A stretch of DNA of 36,877 nt, from the NCBI GenBank assembly GCA_002402725.1, contig DHGL01000021.1:1-36877 (forward strand), read 5' to 3'. A program made the translations under genes and the position numbers. This DNA is from Anaerolineaceae bacterium UBA4799 (GTDB lineage Bacteria; Chloroflexota; Anaerolineae; Anaerolineales; Anaerolineaceae). The notes beneath the pieces were generated by a model. That model was not told the origin of the DNA and searched no databases. It saw nothing but the letters and a program-made list of their open reading frames with translations. Positions 17,409 through 26,514 of this stretch are shown one piece after another; the first letter of the stretch is position 1; every line of letters starts with the position of its first letter.

Positions 17409-17437
17409 TTGACATACTTAATCAACAAACTTAATAA
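17409..17437 (+). promoter_or_regulatory. Candidate promoter of the TPR genes
   Basis: A perfect TTGACA (17409-17414), a 17-bp spacer and a weak TAATAA (17432-17437). The -10 is poor, so confidence is modest. Confidence 0.4.
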
Positions 17438-17520
17438 CCCCCATTTCCATTTCATGGAACGCGATGGATGGTTCTCCGGTCACCTTGACGCTGCTGATTT
17501 CACTTGGTAAGATGAATTCC

Positions 17521-18804
17521 ATGTATATCAAGGGCAGCAAGTGGAGCATGCAGAAAAAGAAACGCCGGTCGAACCCGTTCCGGGTGATCTTGTTGTTAAT
17601 CTTGATTGCTGCGGTCATCTATTTCGACCGCATGATTGTGCCCACTATTCCGCAATTCTTCCAACCCACACCCACACCCACGCGCGCGCCAGAATCAATT
17701 GCATCAGACGCGAAAGGATTGGAGGCAGAAGGCAAGTATTCCCTGGCCATCTCTGCTTATAAGGATGCTGTCAGAGCCGATCCTCGCAACCCGGACAATT
17801 TTATTTCCCTGGCGCGTTTGAATATCTACTCTGGCAATTATGAAGAAGCCATCACGGATGCTGAGAATGCCCTGTTGCTCAACCCGAATAATGATGAAGC
17901 GATGGCGCTACGTGGCTGGGCGATTGGGCTGGCAGGGGATTACGTGCGCAGTACGGGCATCCTTCAGGATGCCATTGTAGCAAATCCCGCTAACGCCGCA
18001 GCGTACGCTTACCTGGCGGAAATCTATACCTATATGTTGCAGGCGGGTCAAGGAGATTTGGAAACCCTGGATAATGCCATCAATGCCTCGCGCCGGGCGG
18101 AAGAACTGGCCCCGGGCACCATGGAAACCCACCGTGGCCGTGGGTTTGTGCTTGAATACACTTCAAATTTTGAAGAGGCAGTTGCAGAATTTGAGGCGGC
18201 GGTCGCTTTGAACCCGAACATTGCTGACCTGCACCTTGGTCTGGGGCGTAATTACTTCAACATCCAGTCATATGATGACGCCATCACTGAATACGGTCGG
18301 GCGAATGCCCTAAATCCAAAGGACCCGACTCCCGAAACACTCATCGCTCGAACATATGCTCTAAATGGCGACTACCAGAAAGCCATTCAGTATGCCGAAG
18401 CAGCTATTGTGGATGAGCCACAGAATGCATATCTTTATGGCAATCTCGGACTAATTTACAGCAGTGCCAAGCAGTATCTTGACGCGATCGATATGCTGCG
18501 TATCGCGGTGCGCGGCGGGGTCTCAACAGATGGTGCTTCTGTTGAAGGGCTTCCCATGGATTACGGACGCGTGGCGCAATATTATTACACCTACGGCCTC
18601 GCCCTGGCGAGGGAAGGGCAATGTGGTGAAGCGCTGGAGATTTCTCAGGCGGTCCAGGTGGGGCTGCGCAATGATGACATCGCTGTTTTCAATGCTGAAG
18701 AAATGGTCAACATTTGCGAGCGACTCACCCGTGAAGGGAATTCTGATGTTACAGCAACTGCCGAACCGGGTGAAGTAACGCCAACCGTGGAAGTCACCCC
18801 CTGA
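17521..18804 (+). CDS. Membrane-anchored TPR protein (first of tandem pair)
   Basis: 427 aa from the ATG at 17521. This start is chosen because it aligns with the start of the paralogue next door: both have about 20 residues, then (K/R)SNP, then the membrane helix. Upstream in-frame codons give no such match. A basic N-terminus and one helix (about 25-42) are followed by a PTPTPTRAPES linker, then about eight or nine TPR-type units (for example AISAYKDAVRADPRNP, AVAEFEAAVALNPN and AITEYGRANALNPKDP). The tail is Thr/Pro-rich (TATAEPGEVTPTVEVTP). The TPR region should lie outside the cytoplasm. TPRs mediate protein-protein contacts; the partner is unknown. Confidence 0.8.
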   Translation: MYIKGSKWSMQKKKRRSNPFRVILLLILIAAVIYFDRMIVPTIPQFFQPTPTPTRAPESIASDAKGLEAEGKYSLAISAYKDAVRADPRNPDNFISLARLNIYSGNYEEAITDAENALLLNPNNDEAMALRGWAIGLAGDYVRSTGILQDAIVANPANAAAYAYLAEIYTYMLQAGQGDLETLDNAINASRRAEELAPGTMETHRGRGFVLEYTSNFEEAVAEFEAAVALNPNIADLHLGLGRNYFNIQSYDDAITEYGRANALNPKDPTPETLIARTYALNGDYQKAIQYAEAAIVDEPQNAYLYGNLGLIYSSAKQYLDAIDMLRIAVRGGVSTDGASVEGLPMDYGRVAQYYYTYGLALAREGQCGEALEISQAVQVGLRNDDIAVFNAEEMVNICERLTREGNSDVTATAEPGEVTPTVEVTP

Positions 18805-18832
18805 CCTTTTGCGTGACACGGTAAATAAACTC

Positions 18833-20206
18833 ATGATCGACTACAGCGGAAAACGCGCATTATTCAGCCACCCCAAAAAGAAGTCCAACCCGATTTGGAT
18901 ATTCATCCTGCTGATATTGATCCTGGCGGGTCTGTTCGTGATTCGGGGAGTGCGGGTAGGCCAGATCGCGCCCATCCTGCGCGTTACACCCACGCCAACT
19001 CGCAGCCTGAATTCCTACGCGCAGGAAGGGGAAACACATTTCCAGGCAGGGAACCTTGAAAAGGCCATCGAGGCGTACCGCAATGCCATTGCCATCAACC
19101 CCGAAGACACGGACCTCAGAGCCGAGCTGGCGCGCATCCAGGTTTATTCTACATCCCAAATCACCGTTGACGCACGTAAAAGGGAACGCCTGGAAGAAGC
19201 ACTGGCGACGATCGAAGAGGGTTTGGCGATCAGCCCGCAAAGCAGCAACCTATACGCGGTTAAGGCTTTCGCGCTTGACTGGTATGGCTCTTCAGGTGTT
19301 GCCGGGGATGCCTCGCAGGAATACCTGGTAAAAGGGGAACAGGCTGCGACAGAAGCGCTGCAGTATGACAATACCAACGCGCTGGCGCTGGCTTATTACG
19401 CGGAATTATTGATCGACCAGCTTAAGTACTCGCAGGCGCAGCAATACATCACGCAGGCGATTGAACGCGACGACACCCTCATGGATGTGCACCGGGTGAA
19501 TGGCAGCGTGCAGGAAGCCAGCGCCAACTATACACAAGCCATTGAAGAATACAAAAAGGCCATCAACATTACTCCCAATCTGAATTTCCTTTACCTGTCT
19601 TTAGGGGCAAATTATCGCCAGCTTGCCAACATGACAGCGGTCAAAACTGAGCAGAACTATTATTTTGGTCTGGCTCTGGAGGCTTTTGCGAAAGCAGTGG
19701 CCATTAATGAGCAACTGGGGGTAAAAGATCCCATCCCGCTCATCTCCATCGCCAACACCTACGTGCAGCAGGGCGAATTTTTCGCGGCTGCCCGCAATAT
19801 GCTGCGCGCCGTGGAGTTTGCCCCCGAGGACCCGACCGCCTATGGTCAACTGGGCGTGGTGTATTACAAATCGCGTAATTATGAGGGGTCGATTCTGCCG
19901 CTGCGCTGCGCAGTGAGTGGATGCACAGCTGAAGAATCGTGCCTGGTGCGCAATGGTGGCGCTGAGTGCGACCCTGAAGAAATCCCGGATATCCCCATCC
20001 CCGGGCTTGAACTGACCAACAATAGTGTTGTGTACTATTATCATTTGGGTTCGGTACTGGCTGGTCTGCATCAACCCAATAATGCCTACTGCGATGAAGC
20101 CATGCAGGTTTTTGATGAAATCACGCGGATGTTCGCCAACGATGAAACCATCATGGGAATTGTACGGGAAGGCGAAACCATCTGCGGTTTTTATGGTTAC
20201 CAGTAA
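18833..20206 (+). CDS. Membrane-anchored TPR protein (second of tandem pair)
   Basis: 457 aa from the ATG at 18833; a TTG at 18809 is a possible alternative. Same plan as the upstream gene: a basic N-terminus with KKKSNP, one membrane helix (about 23-39), a TPTPTR linker, then TPR units (for example [31 protein letters not shown] and [20 protein letters not shown]). It carries several cysteines in the C-terminal quarter ([13 protein letters not shown] and others), which its paralogue mostly lacks. The gap to the upstream stop is 28 bp, so the two are co-transcribed. Function is not known; a periplasmic-side scaffold is inferred. Confidence 0.8.
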   Translation: MIDYSGKRALFSHPKKKSNPIWIFILLILILAGLFVIRGVRVGQIAPILRVTPTPTRSLNSYAQEGETHFQAGNLEKAIEAYRNAIAINPEDTDLRAELARIQVYSTSQITVDARKRERLEEALATIEEGLAISPQSSNLYAVKAFALDWYGSSGVAGDASQEYLVKGEQAATEALQYDNTNALALAYYAELLIDQLKYSQAQQYITQAIERDDTLMDVHRVNGSVQEASANYTQAIEEYKKAINITPNLNFLYLSLGANYRQLANMTAVKTEQNYYFGLALEAFAKAVAINEQLGVKDPIPLISIANTYVQQGEFFAAARNMLRAVEFAPEDPTAYGQLGVVYYKSRNYEGSILPLRCAVSGCTAEESCLVRNGGAECDPEEIPDIPIPGLELTNNSVVYYYHLGSVLAGLHQPNNAYCDEAMQVFDEITRMFANDETIMGIVREGETICGFYGYQ

Positions 20207-20242
20207 AAATATCAGAGTTTTATAAGAGAACGATTAAACCTC

Positions 20243-20271
20243 TTGACTTGAAAAAAAAACAAGGTTATTAT
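20243..20271 (+). promoter_or_regulatory. groESL promoter
   Basis: TTGACT (20243-20248), a 17-bp spacer and TATTAT (20266-20271). The predicted start lies just ahead of the CIRCE operator. Confidence 0.8.
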
Positions 20272-20281
20272 TCAACTGCTT

Positions 20282-20308
20282 TTAGCACTCATCAAATACG
20301 AGTGCTAA
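20282..20308. promoter_or_regulatory. CIRCE operator (HrcA binding site)
   Basis: A perfect TTAGCACTC-N9-GAGTGCTAA inverted repeat, identical to the consensus, about 4 nt after the predicted transcription start. Family knowledge: HrcA represses here until heat or misfolded protein titrates GroEL. hrcA is not in the window. Confidence 0.97.
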
Positions 20309-20346
20309 AAAATGAGAATTCACCCAATCCTAATCAGGAGGCAAGC

Positions 20347-20643
20347 ATGTCAATAAATTTAAAACCGTTGGGAAGCCGTGTCGTCGTTGAGCCCGTCGAG
20401 GAAAACGAAGTCACAGCGGGTGGTATTGTTTTACCTGATACCGCCAAAGAAAAACCGCAAAAGGGCACCGTTCTTTCGGTTGGTCCTGGTGACCGGGATG
20501 AAAAAGGCGCATACATCCCCATGGACGTGAAAGCCGGCGATACTGTTTTGTTCCAAAAGTATGGTGGAACAGAGATCAAGATAGACAATAAGAAACTCTT
20601 GATCTTGCGCGAAAGCGACCTGCTCGCAATCGTTACCAAATAA
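20347..20643 (+). CDS. groES: Co-chaperonin GroES
   Basis: 98 aa, normal length. The start at 20347 has AGGAGG 8 nt upstream; the open frame continues upstream through the CIRCE element but that part is not coding. Conserved GroES features: [12 protein letters not shown] at the N-terminus, the mobile loop with GGIVLPDTA, a [10 protein letters not shown] strand and the KYGGTE(I/V)K turn. It caps GroEL in the cytoplasm. First gene of the CIRCE-controlled operon, 31 bp before groEL. Confidence 0.98.
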   Translation: MSINLKPLGSRVVVEPVEENEVTAGGIVLPDTAKEKPQKGTVLSVGPGDRDEKGAYIPMDVKAGDTVLFQKYGGTEIKIDNKKLLILRESDLLAIVTK

Positions 20644-20674
20644 TCAATTCCAAAATAAAAAGGAGAACGCACTT

Positions 20675-22309
20675 ATGGCAGCAAAACAACTCATCTTTGC
20701 TGAAGAAGCACGCCGAAAACTTAAGAACGGCATCGATACCGTCGCGACAGCGGTCGTTACCACCCTGGGCCCCAAAGGCCGCAATGTAGCCATTGACCGC
20801 AAATTCGGCGCCCCGACCATCACCCATGATGGTGTGACCGTGGCAAAAGAAATCGAGCTCGAAGATCCCTATGAGAATATGGGCGCGCAACTCATCAAGG
20901 AAGCCGCGACCAAGACCAATGACATCGCTGGTGACGGCACCACCACTTCAACCCTGTTAGCTCACACCATTGTGAATGAGGGATTAAAGACTCTGGCAGC
21001 CGGTGGAAACCCCATGCTGTTGAAACGCGGCATTGAAGTTGCTGCGAAGAAGGTTTCAGAAGAAATCAAGAAACATGCCATTGCCATCTCGACCCGCGAA
21101 GACATTGCCAACGTTGCCACCACTTCCGCCCAGGATTCCTCCATCGGTGAGCTTATCGCTGATGTGATGGACAAGGTCGGAAAAGACGGCGTTATCACCG
21201 TCGAAGAATCCAAAGGTCTCGAATTTGAACAGGAATACGTAGAGGGAATGCAGTTTGACCGCGGTTACATCTCCCCCTACTTCATCACCGATCCCGAGCA
21301 CATGGAGTCTGTGATCCCTGAACCCTACATCCTCATCTATGATAAGAAAATCTCCGCTGCCCAGGACCTCGTTGCCATTCTTGAAAAACTTGTGCAGACC
21401 GGCAAACGCGACCTTGTAATCATCGCCGAAGATGTTGATAGTGAAGCGCTGGCGCTACTCGTCGTCAACAAACTTCGCGGCATGCTGAATGTATTGGCCG
21501 TCAAAGCCCCTGGTTTTGGAGACCGCCGCAAGGCCATGCTACAGGATATTGCATACCTGACTGGCGCCACCGTGATCTCTGAAGAGACCGGCCGCAAGCT
21601 CGAAACCGTTGTGCTGCCTGACCTCGGCCGTGCTGAAAAGGTTGTGGCTGACAAAGACAACACCACCATCATCGGCGGCAAGGGTGACGAAGCCCAGATC
21701 AAAGGCCGTATCGAGCAGATCCGTGTAGAAATTGACAAAACCACCAGCGATTATGACCGCGAGAAACTGCAGGAACGCCTTGCCAAACTCTCCGGCGGTG
21801 TCGCCATCATCCGTGTGGGCGCTGCAACCGAGACTGAACTGAAAGAAAAGAAACACCGTGTTGAAGATGCTCTCTCCGCGACCCGCGCGGCTGTTGAAGA
21901 AGGTATCGTACCCGGTGGTGGTGTTGCCCTGATCAACGCCATGACCGTGTTGAACGATCTCAAACTCAACAGTGAAGACGAGCAGATCGGCGTCAAGATT
22001 GTTCACAAAGCGCTCGAAATGCCCTTGCGCAAGATCGTCGAGAACGCTGGCATGGACGGAGCCGTGGTGCTGGAGAAGGTTCGCGAAGAGCAGAAAGCCA
22101 AGAAAAACGACAAGATCGGTTACGATATTATCCGCGAGGAATATATTGACATGATCAAAGGCGGACTGGGCGATCCTGCCAAGGTAACCCGCGGCGCGCT
22201 TGAAAACGCGGCTTCCATCGCTGCCATGATCCTCACCACCGAAGCGCTCATCACTGAGATCCCCGAAAAGAATCCTCCCACGCCTCCCGCGCCCCCGATG
22301 GATTACTAA
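20675..22309 (+). CDS. groEL: Chaperonin GroEL
   Basis: 544 aa, full length, with good AAAAGGAG upstream. The ATP site [10 protein letters not shown], the apical-domain motif [14 protein letters not shown] and the [13 protein letters not shown] hinge motif are present. The C-terminus is [12 protein letters not shown], a proline-rich tail in place of the glycine/methionine repeat common in other phyla. Codons are unusually rich in preferred C-ending forms compared with neighbours, as expected for a highly expressed gene. It folds cytoplasmic proteins with GroES and is regulated by the CIRCE operator. Confidence 0.98.
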   Translation: MAAKQLIFAEEARRKLKNGIDTVATAVVTTLGPKGRNVAIDRKFGAPTITHDGVTVAKEIELEDPYENMGAQLIKEAATKTNDIAGDGTTTSTLLAHTIVNEGLKTLAAGGNPMLLKRGIEVAAKKVSEEIKKHAIAISTREDIANVATTSAQDSSIGELIADVMDKVGKDGVITVEESKGLEFEQEYVEGMQFDRGYISPYFITDPEHMESVIPEPYILIYDKKISAAQDLVAILEKLVQTGKRDLVIIAEDVDSEALALLVVNKLRGMLNVLAVKAPGFGDRRKAMLQDIAYLTGATVISEETGRKLETVVLPDLGRAEKVVADKDNTTIIGGKGDEAQIKGRIEQIRVEIDKTTSDYDREKLQERLAKLSGGVAIIRVGAATETELKEKKHRVEDALSATRAAVEEGIVPGGGVALINAMTVLNDLKLNSEDEQIGVKIVHKALEMPLRKIVENAGMDGAVVLEKVREEQKAKKNDKIGYDIIREEYIDMIKGGLGDPAKVTRGALENAASIAAMILTTEALITEIPEKNPPTPPAPPMDY

Positions 22310-22329
22310 GAAAACCGGTAAGATGGTTT

Positions 22330-22360
22330 ACTGGCAGACCACAGGGTCTGCCAGTTTTTT
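22330..22360 (+). terminator. groESL terminator
   Basis: An 11-bp perfect stem (22330-22340 with 22345-22355), a 4-nt loop and a T run (22355-22360). It lies 20 bp after the groEL stop. Confidence 0.9.
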
Positions 22361-22376
22361 GTTTAACGATATGAGT

Positions 22377-22382
22377 TATAAT
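22377..22382 (+). promoter_or_regulatory. -10 box giving a probable leaderless foldase mRNA
   Basis: A perfect TATAAT ends 7 nt before the ATG at 22390. There is no Shine-Dalgarno between them, and an in-frame stop at 22372 rules out an earlier start. No clear -35 is seen. Confidence 0.55.
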
Positions 22383-22389
22383 CTACCCG

Positions 22390-23286
22390 ATGAAAACGAG
22401 AATAAAGATTTCGCTTTTGCTGGTTTTCCTCTTTATCTCTGGCTGTACCCGGCAAGCAACCCCAACCCCCACCCAACCTGCCTCAACCCCGGAACCTGCC
22501 GCCACCGTTGAACCTACTGCAACACCAACCTCTCTGCCTATGGCGCTCAAGGTTAATGGTGAAGGCATTCTCCTTTCTGAATACGAGGCTGAACTTTCAA
22601 GGCTACAAGCCGCGTTGACCGAACTGGGGCAGGAAATGACCCCTGAGGAACAAAAGGAGCGCATTCTGGGCAATTTCACTGACGAACTTCTGTTGGCACA
22701 AGCCGCCGCGGAGGGTGGCTTCACTGCCAGTGAGGATGAGGTGCAGGCGCGCATCGACAGGCTGGTAAACGATCTTGGCGGGGCAGAAAAGCTGACGGAA
22801 TGGCAGAATGCCAACGGCTACACAGATGAAACCTTCAGGGTGGCCCTCAAAAGGGCAATTGCAGTTGCCTGGCAGCGGGATACGATTACCAACAGCGTAC
22901 CTGAAAGCACCGAACAGATTCACGCCCGGCAGCTATTCTTCAAGAATGAGGCTAACGCTATTGCGGCATTGGAGCAATTGAACAACGGCATGGATTTTAC
23001 AAGCCTGGCGCTACAGCAAGACGATGTGCTGGGTGGTGACCTGGGCTGGTTCCCGCGTGGCGTGCTCACACAACCAGAGGTGGAGGAGGTTGTCTTCACC
23101 ATGCAACCTGGTGAGACCAGCGGAATCATTGCGAGCAGCCTCGGCTACCACATTCTCAATGTCATTGAGCGTGAGTCTGAGCATCCACTTTCAACAGAAG
23201 CACGGCTGATACTGCAAGAAAAAACCCTGGAATCCTGGATTGAAAATGCCAGAACCGCCAGTACTATTGAGATACTGGTCCCCTGA
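22390..23286 (+). CDS. Parvulin-type peptidyl-prolyl isomerase lipoprotein (PrsA/SurA-like)
   Basis: 298 aa. A basic n-region, hydrophobic core and lipobox ISGC give a lipid-anchored C19. A linker of repeated Thr/Pro follows (about 23-46). Residues about 50-170 are a SurA-N-type helical chaperone domain (KVNGEGILLSEYEAEL, then a helix-rich stretch). Residues about 175-275 are a parvulin domain: IHARQLFF, then LGGDLGWFPRGVL, then GYHILNVIERE. Family knowledge: folds secreted proteins outside the membrane. It lies just after groESL. Transcription is probably from its own promoter without a leader. Confidence 0.9.
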   Translation: MKTRIKISLLLVFLFISGCTRQATPTPTQPASTPEPAATVEPTATPTSLPMALKVNGEGILLSEYEAELSRLQAALTELGQEMTPEEQKERILGNFTDELLLAQAAAEGGFTASEDEVQARIDRLVNDLGGAEKLTEWQNANGYTDETFRVALKRAIAVAWQRDTITNSVPESTEQIHARQLFFKNEANAIAALEQLNNGMDFTSLALQQDDVLGGDLGWFPRGVLTQPEVEEVVFTMQPGETSGIIASSLGYHILNVIERESEHPLSTEARLILQEKTLESWIENARTASTIEILVP

Positions 23287-23304
23287 TCATAAGGGCTGTG
23301 CGCG

Positions 23305-24063
23305 ATGCGATTTTCTGACCCAGAAGAAATAGAAAGCCGATTCAAGCGGCGTGCCAGGCAACGGCGGCGTGATGTAACCTGGAACCTGCTCACCGCTGTT
23401 GTACTGATGATGACCATCGCGCTGATCGGTCTCTATCTGGTTTTATTCTCGAATCCATATGTCGCTGTCAATCCTTTCCCACCACCCACCATGCCCGTAT
23501 TGGCGGCTGCGTCTCCCGGAACCGCGACCGCTGTGAGGCTTCCGCCCACCTGGACGCCAACAGTAAAGCCCACCGAGACACCCCAACCGTCCACTACATC
23601 CATCGCACCGACAGTTAAAACAGAGCCAACCAACACGGACAATCCTCTGCTTTTCTTCACAGAGGAGCCGGAGGATACGAACCTGCCATACGCGATCGAG
23701 GGAAACCCGGCCGCAATGGCCAACACGGTCTTTCACCCCGGTGAGGGTTGTGACTGGCAAGGCGTTGCCGGGAGGGTGGTGGACCTGCAAGGCAGACCGA
23801 TGGTAGGGGTGGTGCTAAAATTGACCGGCCTGTATGATGGACGAACGGTGGATATGACCACGCTCAGTGGCGGGGCAGCAGCCTGGTACGGAGAATCGGG
23901 TTACGAGTTTGTTTTGGGGGATAAACCGGTGAGCACCAATGTGACGCTGGCCGTGCAGTTGGTTGACCAGGCTTTGATGCCGCTTTCAAACCGGGTGATC
24001 TTCAGCACATACGAAACCTGTGATAAAAACCTGATCCTCATCAATTTCAAACAGGTTCGCTGA
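23305..24063 (+). CDS. Membrane-anchored protein of unknown function with carboxypeptidase-regulatory-like domain
   Basis: 252 aa. A basic N-terminus (FKRRARQRRRD) precedes one membrane helix at about residues 30-50. Residues about 55-125 form a Pro/Thr-rich linker. The C-terminal domain from about 140 has GRVVDLQGRPMVGVVLKL, the pattern of carboxypeptidase-regulatory-like or other Ig-like beta domains. Two cysteines (GCDW and TCDK) could form a disulphide. It starts 18 bp after the foldase stop, so it is probably co-transcribed. I do not recognise the family. The role may be surface binding or structural; this is not shown. Confidence 0.7.
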   Translation: MRFSDPEEIESRFKRRARQRRRDVTWNLLTAVVLMMTIALIGLYLVLFSNPYVAVNPFPPPTMPVLAAASPGTATAVRLPPTWTPTVKPTETPQPSTTSIAPTVKTEPTNTDNPLLFFTEEPEDTNLPYAIEGNPAAMANTVFHPGEGCDWQGVAGRVVDLQGRPMVGVVLKLTGLYDGRTVDMTTLSGGAAAWYGESGYEFVLGDKPVSTNVTLAVQLVDQALMPLSNRVIFSTYETCDKNLILINFKQVR

Positions 24064-24100
24064 ACAAGGATCGAGGAAGCGGCCGCCAGGCCGATTTTTC

Positions 24101-26344
24101 TCAGCGGAACATCGAAAGTTGGGTGGTTTCTTCCAGGCTGAGAGGGTCTGAATCGACCAGTACGTTGAACAACTCCAGGGATAAATCGGTGCGCGCGGCG
24201 ATACTGCGCAGGGTGCGAAACTTCAGGAAGTGGAAATTTGGTCGCAATTGCAGTCGCAGGTAAGGATCGCGCTCGCACTTAAACTTCAACAGACCCGCAC
24301 GGCTGCCAGGCAGCAAGTAAATGGTCTGGCAGGATTCGGGTACTGTAATAAGAGAATCACGATCAATGACCGCGGTAAATGAGAGGAAGAAGCGGTAAAT
24401 TGCTGTCTCCGCTGTGTCACGCAGGTGCCAGGTGATGTCGGCATCGTCCACCTGCAGCAGTTGAAAGCGGGAGGAGAGCGCGGCGAGCAGTTTTCTCATT
24501 TCATCGATATTATCATGCCGGTAAGCAGCCTGGTCGTGAGGTTTTAATGTCCATACCTCGCCTGCAGGGTCCGCTAGCGCGTAAGATTCAAGACATTGGC
24601 GTATCAGATCCTCTGGAGGCGTGAGATAGCCGGGGAATCTTTGGTAAGCCCGTTTATGTATCGCTGTAGTGGTGATTTGACCTTCTTCTTGCAGCCAGCT
24701 GGCAATTTCGATTTCCAGGCTATCCGCCAGTGGGGTGCGCGTACCTTCCGGTGCAGCCAGCCACCACAATCCACTCTCAGGGTCTTGGGCAGTAGCATCC
24801 AGGCGAACCAAAAAGCTCTGATCAGCCAGCAGCGTGTTCAGGATGGCCTGAAACTCAGAGGCTTTATCGAAGGTCAGTTGTTGTATCGATGGTGGGAAGG
24901 CGTTTCCATCTGCCAGCGCGCACATCGCCGCGGTGTGGACCTCGATGTATTCGGTTGGTTCACCAATCTCGTTCAGCAGTTCGCGGATGGAATCTCGGGC
25001 GAGCCTCTGGATGTTCACGGGTAAAAAATCTCTCCGTCTTGAGCCAGTTTTCCATTCCATTTGAATTGGCTCAGAGGCGTTCTTTACGGCGACACCAGTG
25101 ATTTCAAAACCAGATATGGAGGCGCTTTCGATCACTGAACTGACTAAACCGGCAGCCGGTTCAGGGAGCAAGCCAAACATGGGAATATCGGGACCGGACA
25201 AGGCAGCAGCAGGAAGCAGGGCGGCGTGCAGCGCGGTGGTGTGCCAGTACCAGTCAAAGCGCCGCCGCTCGATTACCTGGCTGAAACCGCCAGCTTTTTC
25301 ACGACCCCATAACCAGGATGCCCACAGACTGCACAGAGACCAGAAAGCCTGGCTGGGGCGTGGAAAGACGCTCAGGAGAGCATCGATCTTGGTACCCTCA
25401 GCTGCCTGGGCAAGGTCGCGCATGCGACCCTGGTAAAGGCAGATACCCGCGCCAGAGGGCAGGTCTGGCCAATTGGTAAGTGGAATGGAGTGCTCGGCAG
25501 CGCTCCACGTCTCGATGGCATCATCGATCGCCAGCCAAAGATTCTTTTCGAGGTATTGCGGTGGCATGCTCAACAGGCGGGGGCGTTCGCGTTCTTCCGG
25601 CCAACCCCAAATGGCGTTGCCATCATCCAGCAGGGAAAGAAGCACCGCTTCAGCCAGTTCACGCCGTTGCGGCGACAGGTGCATACCCTCCAGTTTATTG
25701 ATGAGGGTGAAAAGCACGTAAAGCGCCCTCACCGGATATACAATGATAGCCTGCTCCACGCTTTCACGGTTGTCCAGGTTGCCCCCCATCACCCGGGCGA
25801 GGGCGCGTGAACGGTGCAACGGCTCGCTGCGTTGCACCATCTGCAGGCGTAGGATTTCTTCATCGCTCACTGGATGTTCACCGCTATCCTGGCAGCGCGG
25901 GCAGGTGTAGAGGCGCGTATGCGGGACAGATTCTCCACGGTTCCAGACGTAACCGCTGGCCTGGATTTCGGCTCCGCAGCTGGCGCAGCGGGTAAGGTAA
26001 AGGCTGCGAATGGTGGTTTCCAACCTTTCCTCACCTTTTTTCAGGTCACCTAGTTCCCTGATAACCGCCTTTATTTCAGTTTTCTGGGGGGCGCGAGCCA
26101 ACATCCGGATTTGGAAGGCGGTTACCGGATTATTGCACGCTACCAGAACCCGGTAGCCAGCGGCGGCGGCTTCCAGTACCGCTTGCGGTGAGGAGCCCAG
26201 CGGCTCCAGGAGGAGGCTGCCTGGAGCGACATTCATTTGCAGCCAACGGTGAACCATTCCCGGAGGATCCAGGGGGAGGAAGCGCTCAAAGGGCATGTTG
26301 CGTTTCGAAGCGCATGAGTGAATATATACCAATGGTTTAATCAT
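24101..26344 (-). CDS. Degenerate adenine/cytosine DNA-methylase-like protein with zinc ribbon
   Basis: 747 aa. The N-terminus holds a Rossmann-like segment LLLEPLGSSPQAVLEAAAAG, then VLVACNNPVTA. It follows the layout of motif I of DNA methylases (DPFxGSGT, then the VDxNPVA turn) but the key residues are changed. A zinc ribbon follows: C120-C123 and C148-C151. At the place where the catalytic DPPY belongs there is FPRPSQAFW (327-335), then WASWLWGRE and a C-terminal half that still fits the methylase fold (FGLLPEPAAGLVSSVIESA). A winged-helix-like stretch lies near 560-610. It probably lacks methyltransferase activity. The start at 26344 has a GGTGATGGA site. It is convergent with the gene to its left. 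Function unknown; the identification is by motif resemblance only. Confidence 0.55.
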   Translation of the reverse strand: MIKPLVYIHSCASKRNMPFERFLPLDPPGMVHRWLQMNVAPGSLLLEPLGSSPQAVLEAAAAGYRVLVACNNPVTAFQIRMLARAPQKTEIKAVIRELGDLKKGEERLETTIRSLYLTRCASCGAEIQASGYVWNRGESVPHTRLYTCPRCQDSGEHPVSDEEILRLQMVQRSEPLHRSRALARVMGGNLDNRESVEQAIIVYPVRALYVLFTLINKLEGMHLSPQRRELAEAVLLSLLDDGNAIWGWPEERERPRLLSMPPQYLEKNLWLAIDDAIETWSAAEHSIPLTNWPDLPSGAGICLYQGRMRDLAQAAEGTKIDALLSVFPRPSQAFWSLCSLWASWLWGREKAGGFSQVIERRRFDWYWHTTALHAALLPAAALSGPDIPMFGLLPEPAAGLVSSVIESASISGFEITGVAVKNASEPIQMEWKTGSRRRDFLPVNIQRLARDSIRELLNEIGEPTEYIEVHTAAMCALADGNAFPPSIQQLTFDKASEFQAILNTLLADQSFLVRLDATAQDPESGLWWLAAPEGTRTPLADSLEIEIASWLQEEGQITTTAIHKRAYQRFPGYLTPPEDLIRQCLESYALADPAGEVWTLKPHDQAAYRHDNIDEMRKLLAALSSRFQLLQVDDADITWHLRDTAETAIYRFFLSFTAVIDRDSLITVPESCQTIYLLPGSRAGLLKFKCERDPYLRLQLRPNFHFLKFRTLRSIAARTDLSLELFNVLVDSDPLSLEETTQLSMFR

Positions 26345-26450
26345 TCCATCACCTGGATTTATGATAGCCGAAAACAGGAGTTTTTACACGAACAATCTGG
26401 TTATTGTTGGTACTTCGTTACAATGGCTGATGATTCCAGCCGGAATGAAA

Positions 26451-26478
26451 ATGGGCGATGCACACGCGCACCGCCCAT
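26451..26478 (-). terminator. Terminator of trpB
   Basis: On the minus strand a 12-bp stem (two G-U pairs) with a 4-nt loop is followed by TTTC. It lies 36 bp after the trpB stop. Confidence 0.6.
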
Positions 26479-26514
26479 AGATATAGGACTTTGGAATATA
26501 AAGACCGTCAACTA

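Noticed and set aside
22362..22370. TTTAACGAT shared with the trmD tandem repeat
   Set aside because: A 9-mer match in a window of this size, in opposite orientation to the gene, is easily chance.
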